From: Gemmatimonadaceae bacterium
GTDB lineage: Bacteria; Gemmatimonadota; Gemmatimonadetes; Gemmatimonadales; Gemmatimonadaceae
DNA length: 64,000 bases
Assembly: GCA_025928335.1 (NCBI GenBank)
Contig: JAICJQ010000003.1
Span: 16,970 to 80,969, forward strand
Reading direction: 5' to 3'
The notes under the pieces are model-generated. The model did not search any database, was not told the origin of the DNA, and saw only the letters and a list, made by a program, of their open reading frames with translations. This document shows, one piece after another, positions 18,585-27,117 of the stretch. The translations under genes and the position numbers were made by a program. Within the stretch, counting starts at the first letter, position 1; each line of letters starts with the position of its first letter.

Positions 18585-21284
18585 ATGTTCGACGAGCTCT
18601 GGAGTGACCTTCGCTATCGCGTGCGCGCGCTTCTGCGACGCGACAACGTCGAGCGCGAGCTGGCCGACGAGATGCGCTTTCATCTCGAGCACGAAACGGA
18701 GAAGTACGAGCGCATGGGGCTCTCACGCGCCGAGGCCGAGCGCCGCGCACGGCTGGCGTTCGGCGGCGTCGAACGCGCCAAGGAAGCGAGCCGCGACGGA
18801 CGCGGCACCGCGCTGATCGAGAGCCTGGGGCAGGATTTCCGTTATGCGTGGCGCGGACTCCGCTCCAAGCCGGCGTTTACGGCGGGTGTGGTACTCACCC
18901 TCGGGCTTGGGATCGGCGTCAATGCGGCGATGTTCGGCATCGTCGATCGCCTGCTCTTTCGACCCCCGGCCTTTTTGCGCGATGCGTCCACGACACATCG
19001 GGTCTACCTCAGCTGGTCGGAGTCGGGCGGCCAATCGGTCACGGAGCGAAACACCGAGTTCGCGCGCTACCTCGACTTCAAGCGGTCGACACACGATTTC
19101 TCCGCCATCGCCGCGTTTCAAACGCGACGCTTGGCCGTCGGCGAAGCGACCGATGCGCGCGAACGGCCGGTCACGGTCGCCAGCGCGAGTTATTTCGACT
19201 TCTTCAACGCCCGGCCGCTGCTCGGCCGGTTCTTTACCGCGGACGAGGACTCCGTGCCCGTCGGCAAGCCCGTCGCGGTGCTCGGCTACCGCTTCTGGCA
19301 AACCGAGTTCGGCGGACGGGCCGACGTCCTCGGAAGGACGGTTCGCGTCGATCGCGGCGTTCTCACGATCATCGGCGTCGCGCCCGACGGCTTCGCCGGC
19401 ATGGCCGACCAGGGCATCCCGGCGCTCTACATGCCGATCACCGCGTTCGCGTGGGGCATGCGCGGCCGAGACTATTCAAAGAACTACAATTGGGGTTGGC
19501 TCGAGCTGATCGCGCGGCGCAACCCGGGCGTGTCGCTCACCGCCGCGAATGCGGACCTCAACTCGGCCTACCGGCAGAGCGTCATCGCCGAATGGGCGTT
19601 GAGCGCCAAGCAGGTGGACCTCGCGGCGCGGAGACCAAACGCGTCGCTCGGGCCGGTGCAGCTTGGTCGCGGTCCGGAGGCCGGGCAAGACGCGAAGGTC
19701 GTGGTGTGGGTGAGCGGTGTCGCGCTCATCGTGCTCCTCGTCGCCTGCGCCAACGTCGCCAACTTGCTGCTCTCGCGCGCCGTGAAGCGTCGGCGCGAGA
19801 TCGCGCTGCGACTCGCGCTCGGCGTGTCCCGCGGCCGGCTCATACGGCAGCTTCTCACCGAAAGCCTCGTCCTTGCGGCCATCGGCGGGGTCGTTGGAGT
19901 GGCCGCCGCGCAGTGGGGCGGTGCCGCGCTCCGCGTGCTCTTCCTTCCCGACGAACCCGGCCGCGCCGGCGTCATCACCGACGCGCGCACGTTGGGCGTC
20001 GCGCTGGCTGCGACCCTCGGCGCGGCGGTGCTGACCGGGATCGTTCCGGCGCTGATCGGGTCGCGATCCGACCTCGCGCGTTCGCTCACCGGAGCGTCGC
20101 GCGATTCGGGGGCCGCGCGGTCACGCGCGCGAACGGCGCTTCTTGTCTTTCAGGCGGCGCTCTCGGTCGTCTTGCTCGTCGGCGCTGGACTGTTCGTGCG
20201 CAGCCTTCAAAACGTTCGCGCGATGCGTCTCGGCTACGACGTAGGCCCGGTGTCGATTGTCTCGGTGAACTTTCGTGGAACCAAACTCTCACCAGCCGAA
20301 ACGAACGCCCTCGGAAATCGATTGGTCGACGCAGCGCGCGCCATTCCCGGTGTTGCGCTCGTGTCTCCCGTGGCGTCCGTCCCCTTTTGGAGCAACGAAG
20401 GACGAGGTCTGTACGTCCAGGGGATCGATTCTATCCAGAAGCTCGGACGTTTCGTGTTGCAGGCGGGAAGTCCGGATTACTTCCGTGCCGCCGGAACGCG
20501 CATTTTGCGCGGCCGCGCTTTCGATGTCAGCGACGGACAGAACGCACCGCGAGTCATGGTCATCGGCGACGGCATGGCGAAGGCCCTGTGGCCGGGTGAG
20601 GATCCGATCGGGAAGTGCATTCGCATCTCCGCCGATACGGCGCCATGTACGACCGTCGTGGGCGTCGCCGAGGAGATGCGGATGCGCACCCTCGCCGACG
20701 TCCGCGAGCACACCTATTACTTGCCGATGACGCAGTACGACGCCGCGCCGGACGCGTTGCTCGTCCGTGTCACCGGCGACGCGGCTGATTTCAGCGGCAT
20801 CATTCGCCGCGCGCTCCAACCACTGATGCCGGGCAGCGCCTACGTGAACGTCCAGGCGCTACGCGAGCTCGTCGATCCGTCCATGCGCGGCTGGCAATTC
20901 GGCGCGACGATGTTCCTTGCCTTCGGCGTACTCGCGCTCGCCCTGGCAGCGGTTGGCCTGTACAGCGTCATCGCCTACGGCGTGGCGCAGCGCCAGAAGG
21001 AGCTCGGCGTTCGCATCGCGCTTGGTGCATCGCGCGGAAATGTCGTGCGCCTGGTCGTTCGCGGCGGCGTGCGCATGGTCGTCTTGGGCATCGCCATTGG
21101 CGCCATGGTCGCGTTGTGGGCAGGCCACTGGATCGAAGCACTGCTTTTCCAGGAATCACCGAAGGATCCGGTCGTCTATGCCTCTGTGGCGGGACTGCTC
21201 GTCATGGTCGCAATCGTCGCGACGGCGCTCCCGGCGTTCGGCGCGTCGCGCGTCGATCCGAATACCGCGTTGCGCGCCGAGTAA
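18585..21284 (+). CDS. ADOP-type ABC permease (MacB-like/FtsX domains, orphan)
   Basis: N-terminal RDNVERELADEMRFHLEHETEKYERMGLSRAEAERRARLAFGG then MacB_PCD and two FtsX regions; no ATPase adjacent. Confidence 0.92.
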   Translation: MFDELWSDLRYRVRALLRRDNVERELADEMRFHLEHETEKYERMGLSRAEAERRARLAFGGVERAKEASRDGRGTALIESLGQDFRYAWRGLRSKPAFTAGVVLTLGLGIGVNAAMFGIVDRLLFRPPAFLRDASTTHRVYLSWSESGGQSVTERNTEFARYLDFKRSTHDFSAIAAFQTRRLAVGEATDARERPVTVASASYFDFFNARPLLGRFFTADEDSVPVGKPVAVLGYRFWQTEFGGRADVLGRTVRVDRGVLTIIGVAPDGFAGMADQGIPALYMPITAFAWGMRGRDYSKNYNWGWLELIARRNPGVSLTAANADLNSAYRQSVIAEWALSAKQVDLAARRPNASLGPVQLGRGPEAGQDAKVVVWVSGVALIVLLVACANVANLLLSRAVKRRREIALRLALGVSRGRLIRQLLTESLVLAAIGGVVGVAAAQWGGAALRVLFLPDEPGRAGVITDARTLGVALAATLGAAVLTGIVPALIGSRSDLARSLTGASRDSGAARSRARTALLVFQAALSVVLLVGAGLFVRSLQNVRAMRLGYDVGPVSIVSVNFRGTKLSPAETNALGNRLVDAARAIPGVALVSPVASVPFWSNEGRGLYVQGIDSIQKLGRFVLQAGSPDYFRAAGTRILRGRAFDVSDGQNAPRVMVIGDGMAKALWPGEDPIGKCIRISADTAPCTTVVGVAEEMRMRTLADVREHTYYLPMTQYDAAPDALLVRVTGDAADFSGIIRRALQPLMPGSAYVNVQALRELVDPSMRGWQFGATMFLAFGVLALALAAVGLYSVIAYGVAQRQKELGVRIALGASRGNVVRLVVRGGVRMVVLGIAIGAMVALWAGHWIEALLFQESPKDPVVYASVAGLLVMVAIVATALPAFGASRVDPNTALRAE

Positions 21285-21308
21285 TCAGGCGCGCGTCGTG
21301 ACGCGCCG

Positions 21309-21953
21309 CTAGCGGATCGTTCCGCTGACGCTCGCGGTTTTGCCGCCGGCGCTGGCGACGATCGTGAGCGGCCCCGTTCTCTGCGGGATCACACGTGCGA
21401 CTCGCGATGCGAACTGTTGGACGATGGCCGCCGTCGGGTCGGACGCCCTGAACGAATAGGCGGTGCCCGACGCCAGCTGCCCTCGGCTGTCGAGCGCACT
21501 CGCGGTCACGAGCAGCGTGTCGCCAACGCGGCCGCTGAGGGTCGTGGGATCGAAGACGATCGTCGTCACCTTCGGCAGAACGACGACCGTGGATGTCGTC
21601 TTGATGCCGTTGATCCGCGCCTGGATCGTTCCCGTGCCGAGCGAGACGGGCGCGACGAACCCAATCGTATCGACGCTGACGACGCTCGGTGTGAGACTCG
21701 AGAACACGACCCCGGATGGCGTCGTGATCGGGAGATTGACCGAGAACGCGGAGACGGTGAGTTGCCTCCGATCGAGCAGGACCGCCGTGTCGCTCAGAAA
21801 GAGCGTATCGACCGACGGCGTGATCTGGAGGCGCAGCGCCGGCGGGAGGAATGGATTGGTGACCGAGTCATCGTCGTTGTCGCTGTCGTCGCTACAGCCA
21901 AGGACGAGCGCAGACAGGAGAAGGGCGCGGAAAACGTTTCTGGGCAAGGGCAT
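21309..21953 (-). CDS. Lipoprotein with bacterial Ig-like (BIG2-type) repeats
   Basis: Lipobox ALLLSALVLGCSDDS; SVVSVDTIGFVAPVSLGTGTIQARINGIKTTSTVVV-type repeats. Confidence 0.7.
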   Translation of the reverse strand: MPLPRNVFRALLLSALVLGCSDDSDNDDDSVTNPFLPPALRLQITPSVDTLFLSDTAVLLDRRQLTVSAFSVNLPITTPSGVVFSSLTPSVVSVDTIGFVAPVSLGTGTIQARINGIKTTSTVVVLPKVTTIVFDPTTLSGRVGDTLLVTASALDSRGQLASGTAYSFRASDPTAAIVQQFASRVARVIPQRTGPLTIVASAGGKTASVSGTIR

Positions 21954-22053
21954 GGGAGGCTCCTGCACGCAACGACGTCAAGAGTTGGGCCCGCACTCAG
22001 ACCGCGGCCAGCCGAACCCTTGATTAATCTGTGCGGATCGGGGCTCTCAATAG

Positions 22054-22089
22054 GAACGCCACCCGCGAATTCGAGACGGGGTGGCGTTC
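22054..22089 (-). terminator. Putative terminator hairpin downstream of tRNA-Cys
   Basis: GAACGCCACCC ... GGGTGGCGTTC 11 bp perfect stem 5 nt after the tRNA 3' end; weak T tract. Confidence 0.5.
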
Positions 22090-22093
22090 AGAG

Positions 22094-22165
22094 AGGCGCG
22101 GGCCGGAATCGAACCGGCGAATAGCGGTTTTGCAGACCGCTGCCTTACCACTTGGCTACCGCGCC
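22094..22165 (-). tRNA. tRNA-Cys (anticodon GCA)
   Basis: Minus strand GGCGCGGTAGCCAAGTGGTAAGGCAGCGGTCTGCAAAACCGCTATTCGCCGGTTCGAATCCGGCCCGCGCCT; acceptor GGCGCGG/CCGCGCC, T-loop TTCGAATC, anticodon loop TCTGCAAAA. Confidence 0.95.
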
Positions 22166-22308
22166 AGCGAAGTCCTGTAACTTATTGAACCATCCTGCCT
22201 TCCGACAAGCGTGCGGTAGTAGTCGGCCCAATCGTTGCTGATTGGGCCTGCGGAGCGCGGCGTCTCACGGGGGCGACGCGACCGCGCGCCCGCAACTCAG
22301 GAGCCGCG

Positions 22309-22464
22309 ATGCTGCTGATCATCATCATTGTGCTGCTGCTTCTCTGGGCACCCGGCTATTACGGGTACGGCCGAACGAGATGGGGATTTGGGAATGGCGG
22401 CCATATCATCACCCTGATCCTCGTGATCGTTCTGATTTGGGCTTTGGTCGGTGGCAGAATCTGA
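22309..22464 (+). CDS. 51-aa hydrophobic protein, DUF3309-like (absent from supplied ORF track)
   Basis: Manual translation MLLIIIIVLLLLWAPGYYGYGRTRWGFGNGGHIITLILVIVLIWALVGGRI; overlaps the GTG start of the next gene. Confidence 0.8.
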   Translation: MLLIIIIVLLLLWAPGYYGYGRTRWGFGNGGHIITLILVIVLIWALVGGRI

Positions 22465-23314
22465 CTTCTCGGACGGCACGCGCCCAACGGTGAACGCGGG
22501 GCAGGAGCGGCGGCAACCGTCGACGAACGGCACGCGGGGACGGTTACATCTCGCGTGGGACGTCGTGTTTGGCGTCCTGCGCTTCATCGGCCGGTACGCT
22601 CACAGCGCCTACACCGTTTTCGGGATCTTTTTGCTTTCCGGAGCCGCGCTGGCCATCGGTTGCACGTGGGTATTCTCTGAATTGGCCGAGCGGGTTCGCA
22701 GTGGGACCACGCAGCCCTTCGACGACGCCGTCATGCGCTGGATAGGGAGCCATCAAAGCCCTGTCGTTCAGTCGGCGATGCTGGAGATCACCGCACTTGG
22801 CACCGGAACGGTCGTGGCAATGATCGTATTCATCGCCGGCCTCTTCCTTTGGCTCAACCAGCACAAGCACTCGGCGATTCTATTGATCGTCGCGACGATG
22901 GGCGGAATGGTTCTCGACAATCTGCTCAAGATCGGCTTCGACCGGCCAAGACCGCAAATCTTCAAGTGGGGGACCTACGCCGTCAGCTCGTCGTTCCCGT
23001 CGGGACACGCGATGAGCTCCGTGATCGTGTACGGGACGGTGGCCTACCTTGCCGCGCGACTGCAGCGAAACCTGGCGTCACGCGTGGCGACGATGGTTTT
23101 TGCCGCGGTGATCATCCTGTTGATCTGCTCGAGCCGTCTCTACCTCGGAGTGCATTTTCCGTCCGACGTACTGGCGGGCGTGATCATTGGGTTGGCGTGG
23201 GCGGCGTTCTGCATGGCGGTGCTCGAGGCCGCGCAACTGTACGCTAAGCACAACGCGCCGCAGATGCTCGAGGACGAGCACCCCGCCCCGAAGGGTTCGT
23301 CCCCGTCGTCCTGA
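22451..23314 (+). CDS. PAP2-family membrane phosphatase
   Basis: KIGFDRPRPQ, SSFPSGHAMSS, SRLYLGVHFPSDVLAGVIIG motifs. Confidence 0.92.
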   Translation: MAESDFSDGTRPTVNAGQERRQPSTNGTRGRLHLAWDVVFGVLRFIGRYAHSAYTVFGIFLLSGAALAIGCTWVFSELAERVRSGTTQPFDDAVMRWIGSHQSPVVQSAMLEITALGTGTVVAMIVFIAGLFLWLNQHKHSAILLIVATMGGMVLDNLLKIGFDRPRPQIFKWGTYAVSSSFPSGHAMSSVIVYGTVAYLAARLQRNLASRVATMVFAAVIILLICSSRLYLGVHFPSDVLAGVIIGLAWAAFCMAVLEAAQLYAKHNAPQMLEDEHPAPKGSSPSS

Positions 23315-23449
23315 GCCTTCGACGATTAGTTCTTCGCGAAAGGTCGAACTCGTCACATGTCGCGTCTGCTGGAACGGCTCTTGAAGCGGTCCCGGCCGAC
23401 CGCGCGATCGATCGGATCGTGAACGTTCCTTCAATTCCCTGGAGCGAGT

Positions 23450-23698
23450 ATGGCGGCGAAAAAAAAGTCGGGAAGGAAGAAGTCGAGCGGGAGAAAGTAT
23501 GGAAAGGCCGCGGGCAAGAGCGTGAAGAGCGCGATGCACCGCCGGAAGCGCGGAACATTGAAGAGTGGGCGGGGAGGAAAGGGCGGTAAGGTGAAGAGCC
23601 GCAAGCAAGCGATCGCAATCGGCCTGTCGGAAGCGCGCAAGAAGGGCGCGAAGGTCCCGCGCAAAAAGAAGGGTGGACGGAAGAAGAGCCGTCGATGA
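23450..23698 (+). CDS. Histone-like Lys/Arg-rich protein (DUF6496-like)
   Basis: MAAKKKSGRKKSSGRKYGKAAGKSVKSAMHRRKRGTLKSGRGGKGGKVKSRKQAIAIGLSEARKKGAKVPRKKKGGRKKSRR. Confidence 0.85.
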   Translation: MAAKKKSGRKKSSGRKYGKAAGKSVKSAMHRRKRGTLKSGRGGKGGKVKSRKQAIAIGLSEARKKGAKVPRKKKGGRKKSRR

Positions 23699-23708
23699 TC
23701 TTGCCGTC

Positions 23709-24224
23709 GTGATCCAGATCGTCTGCGCGAACATCGCCGTGCTCGACGTCGATGCCGTCGTCAACGCGGCGAATTCCACGCTCCTCGGCGGCGGCGGCGT
23801 CGACGGAGCGATACACCGGGCGGCCGGCCCCGAGCTCGCGCGCGCGGCCGGCCCGCTCGGTCCCTGCCCGCCGGGTGAAGCGAGAATCACTTCCGGCTTC
23901 GGCCTACGCGCGCGATTCGTGATTCACGCCGTCGGCCCGATCTGGAGCGGCGGGAGCCACGGCGAACCGTCGATTCTCCGCCGCGCGTACACGCACGTTT
24001 TCGAGCTCGCCCGGGAGACCCCAGGAATCAGCTCGATCGCGGTTCCGGCCATCTCGACCGGCGCGTACGCATTTCCAAAAGACCGCGCCGCGCGTATCGC
24101 GCTCTCCGTGATGTTGGACAACGAACCGCACTTCGACCGGATCGTCGCCTGCGTCTTCGATCAGGAAAACGAAAAGTTATATGCACGAACGCTCGCCGAC
24201 TTACGCGAAGCGGCCGCGGACTGA
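23709..24224 (+). CDS. Macro-domain (ADP-ribose/O-acetyl-ADP-ribose) protein
   Basis: VDAVVNAANSTLLGGGGVDGAIHRAAGPEL, FVIHAVGPIWSGG, SIAVPAISTGAYAFPKDRAARIAL; GTG start proposed at 23709. Confidence 0.93.
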   Translation: MIQIVCANIAVLDVDAVVNAANSTLLGGGGVDGAIHRAAGPELARAAGPLGPCPPGEARITSGFGLRARFVIHAVGPIWSGGSHGEPSILRRAYTHVFELARETPGISSIAVPAISTGAYAFPKDRAARIALSVMLDNEPHFDRIVACVFDQENEKLYARTLADLREAAAD

Positions 24225-24236
24225 CTGACAACGAAA

Positions 24237-25034
24237 TCAACCGGGCCCGCGATTCCCGCCGTGATCGTCGCGGCCGTCGTGATCCTCATCCTCGAACGCG
24301 CGGAACGAGGCGATAATGCGCGAGCGCACTTGAGCGAGCAGTGTCGTGTTCGTCGACAGCGTCGAGGGATTGACGAGTGAGCCGTCGGCGCTCGTGAACC
24401 AGCCGTTGACTGGAACGTTGATCGTCACCGAGGTCGGCGCACCGTCGGCGACGACGAGGGGCGTGGCGAATTCGATTTCACCCCGTGTGTTCACGGCGAG
24501 CGTGACGTCGAATGGAGTACCGTCGAAGGTGCCGACGAGCCGCGCAGTCGAGACGCGGAGCTCGATCTCACGGAACGTTCCCGCCGGAATCGCATTGGCG
24601 GCGAGTGTCGTGATACCGCCGTTGAGCGGGAGATCGACCGAGATCGGGCCCGCCTTGAGCTCGTGGCATCCGTTGTCGTCGTCGCCTTCGTTGTGATCGC
24701 CCTGGTCGTCGCGAGACCCCGTGGCCGCCGGGACGATGTTGTCGTCGGCTCCGTCGTCGCCGGCGCAAACGTCGCTCGTCGTCGGCTTGAGCTCGACGCG
24801 GGTGATCGTCAACGTCGCCTGCGTGATGTTGAGCGTGTGGCCGCCGGTGGTAACCGGAACGAGCAAGGCGTTGGCCGATGCTGTCGCGCCGCTCGTGAAT
24901 GCAATCTGGGCCGGTGCTCGGTTCGTCGAGGTGGAGTCGGAGCATCCCGCGACGAGCGCGAGTGCGATGAGCGATCCGGCGAACGTGGCTCGCCCCGGCG
25001 AGTGTCGTGTGTGGTGCGGAGAGGTGTAAATCAT
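24237..25034 (-). CDS. DUF4382-like lipoprotein
   Basis: Lipobox LIALALVAGCSDS; LTITRVELKPTT...GPISVDLPLNGGITTLAANAIPAGTFREIELRVS. Confidence 0.75.
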   Translation of the reverse strand: MIYTSPHHTRHSPGRATFAGSLIALALVAGCSDSTSTNRAPAQIAFTSGATASANALLVPVTTGGHTLNITQATLTITRVELKPTTSDVCAGDDGADDNIVPAATGSRDDQGDHNEGDDDNGCHELKAGPISVDLPLNGGITTLAANAIPAGTFREIELRVSTARLVGTFDGTPFDVTLAVNTRGEIEFATPLVVADGAPTSVTINVPVNGWFTSADGSLVNPSTLSTNTTLLAQVRSRIIASFRAFEDEDHDGRDDHGGNRGPG

Positions 25035-25185
25035 GTTGACACATCCCTAGTTGTGAGTCTGTTTCCCAATCCGCGAGTACACGATTGAGTTTCAGCGTTC
25101 GCTCATCAACCAGGCGGACTGTTTCCCGCGCGCGTCCGGTCACCGCTCGATGTGCGTCAGATCACAAGCGGAGGTATTTTTTTGC

Positions 25186-25725
25186 ATGGACAGCGACCTG
25201 CGACCTCCGGCGTGCGTCGTCCGCGAGTTTCGGGCGGACGACGCTCCGTCTCTCGCGCGGCACGGCAACAATCGAAAGATCTGGCTCAACCTGCGCGATC
25301 TCTTTCCGCATCCTTATACGGAGTCGCACGCCGCTGGCTACATCGCGCACGTGCGCAAGCGCGCGGAGATCTTGTCGTTCGCCATCGACGTCGGTGGCGA
25401 TGCGGTCGGCGGAATCAGCTTGCGACGCGGCGAGGACATCGAGCGATTCACGGCGGAGCTCGGCTATTGGCTCGGCGAGGACTTTTGGGGACGCGGAATC
25501 ACCACGGAAGCGATTCGCAGCACCACCGAGCGGGGCTTCGCCGTTCACGGACTCATCAGAATCTTCGCGGTCCCGTTCACTCGCAACACCGCCTCGTGCC
25601 GCGCGTTGGAGAAGAACGGCTATAAGCGTGAGGGCATCATGCGTCAGAGCGCCTACAAGGACGACGTCGTCGAGGACCAGTACCTCTACGCGGCGCTGCG
25701 CGAGGAATTCTTCTCGAACCGATGA
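25186..25725 (+). CDS. GNAT N-acetyltransferase (RimJ/RimL-like)
   Basis: CVVREFRADDAPSLARHGNNRKIWLNLRD...LGYWLGEDFWGRGITTEAIRSTTERGF...NTASCRALEKNGYKREGIMRQ. Confidence 0.93.
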   Translation: MDSDLRPPACVVREFRADDAPSLARHGNNRKIWLNLRDLFPHPYTESHAAGYIAHVRKRAEILSFAIDVGGDAVGGISLRRGEDIERFTAELGYWLGEDFWGRGITTEAIRSTTERGFAVHGLIRIFAVPFTRNTASCRALEKNGYKREGIMRQSAYKDDVVEDQYLYAALREEFFSNR

Positions 25726-26174
25726 CTGGCGTTCCGTACGGTCGCGTCGAAGCAATCTGGCTCAAGCGTTCGCATCGCGGACTCATGGATTCCGTTCCGG
25801 AGATGCGCGTCAACGCGGGCGCTGGAATCGTCGGCGGAGTGGATCGCAGTCGACGGCGACAAGTCACCCTAATTGAGCGCGAAGTCTGGGATCGTTTGAT
25901 GCGCGAGCTCGGCGGGAATGCAGACCCATCGAAGCGGCGCGCCAACATTCTCCTCACCGGAATTCGTCTCGCCCACACACGGGGGCGTGTGTTGCGCTTG
26001 GGCGAAGCGCGTCTCGAGATCGGCGGCGAGCTGACGCCCTGCGAGCGCATGGAGGAAGCGTTTCGCGGGTTGCAAGCGGCAATGCGTCCCAACTGGGGCG
26101 GCGGCGCGTTCGCTCGTGTGCTCGACGACGCGGTGATCCGTGTCGGCGATTCGGCGGAGTGGGAAAAACCTTAG
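25722..26174 (+). CDS. MOSC-domain protein
   Basis: RVEAIWLKRSHRGLMDSVPEMRVNAGAGIVGG...RRANILLTGIRLAHTRGRVLRLGEARLEIGGELTPCERM. Confidence 0.85.
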   Translation: MTGVPYGRVEAIWLKRSHRGLMDSVPEMRVNAGAGIVGGVDRSRRRQVTLIEREVWDRLMRELGGNADPSKRRANILLTGIRLAHTRGRVLRLGEARLEIGGELTPCERMEEAFRGLQAAMRPNWGGGAFARVLDDAVIRVGDSAEWEKP

Positions 26175-26186
26175 CACGCATCCGTC

Positions 26187-26353
26187 ATGACACATATCGC
26201 CCTCCTCCGCGCAATCAACGTCGGCGGCCACACGATCTCCATCGCGTCACTTCGACGGACTCGAAGATCGCGGGCAGCCACGTCGAACGCGCGCTCGGCG
26301 CGCCGCTCACCGCGCGTAACATCACCACCGTGACCAAGCTGGCTGCATTCTGA
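26187..26353 (+). pseudogene. DUF1697 gene remnant (N- and C-termini retained, interior deleted)
   Basis: ATG at 26187: MTHIALLRAINVGGHT (DUF1697 N-term); other frame ends [32 protein letters not shown] (DUF1697 C-term). Confidence 0.75.
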
Positions 26354-26387
26354 CATCTTCGCCCCATCCGTAGCTTTCGAAATCGTA

Positions 26388-27075
26388 CCGAGAAGGATGT
26401 GGGAAGATGTTGACGTTGCTTTCGAACGAAGCGATTCGCGACGGCGCCGTTCGGCGATTCCTCGCGTCTTCGTCCCGGCCAGCTCGTCATCGCGATCGGC
26501 AATCCACTCGGCTTCGAGTCGACGGTGACCCCGGTATCGTGAGTGCGCTCGGTCGTACGATGCGCGCGCAGTCGGGCCGGTTGATCGATTCGGTGATTCA
26601 AATGGACGCGGCGCTCAATCCGGGCAATTCCGGCGGGCCGCTCGTCAGTTCACGCGGCGAAGTCGTCGGCGTCAACACGGCGATCATCGCCGGTGCCCAT
26701 GGCATCTGCTTCGCCGTTCCGTCGAGCACTGCGCAGCTCGTGATCCCACAGTTGATTCGCGACGGTCGCGTGCGACGCGCCGTCATCGGCGTGAGCGGAC
26801 AGTCTGTTCGCCTCTCTCGACGACGCGTGCAAGTCAGTCACCTCGCCGCCGCGAGCGGCGTCCTCGTGACAGAAATCGTCGAAGGCGGCCCAGCCGACGT
26901 CGCCGGCCTCAGAGTCCGCGACGTCATTCTGGAGCTCGGGGGCGACGTCGTGTCCAGCGTCGACGATCTGCACCGTGTGCTGACACAAGACGCGATCGCT
27001 TACGAGACGACGCTCTCGGTCTTGAGGAACGGGCGGATGCTCGGGCTGACGGTAACGCCGCGGGAGAGAAGCTGA
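26388..27075 (+). pseudogene. HtrA/DegP-type serine protease-PDZ remnant (5'-truncated, frameshifted)
   Basis: [32 protein letters not shown] in one frame, [38 protein letters not shown]...PDZ in another; catalytic His/Asp region missing. Confidence 0.75.
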
Positions 27076-27080
27076 TCGCG

Positions 27081-27112
27081 GGGAGCACGCGCGAGCGCTC
27101 GCGCGTGCTCCC
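27081..27112. terminator. 32-nt perfect palindrome between convergent genes
   Basis: GGGAGCACGCGCGAGC|GCTCGCGCGTGCTCCC. Confidence 0.6.
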
Positions 27113-27117
27113 ATCCT

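Noticed and set aside
21288-21307. Hairpin GGCGCGCGTCGTGACGCGCC between converging genes
   Set aside because: Contains a 2-nt bulge and no T tract; too weak to call as a terminator with confidence.
26407-27075. Intact PDZ-protease gene as given by the ORF track
   Set aside because: N-terminal 40 residues are an out-of-frame translation of the HtrA motif region; catalytic His/Asp absent.
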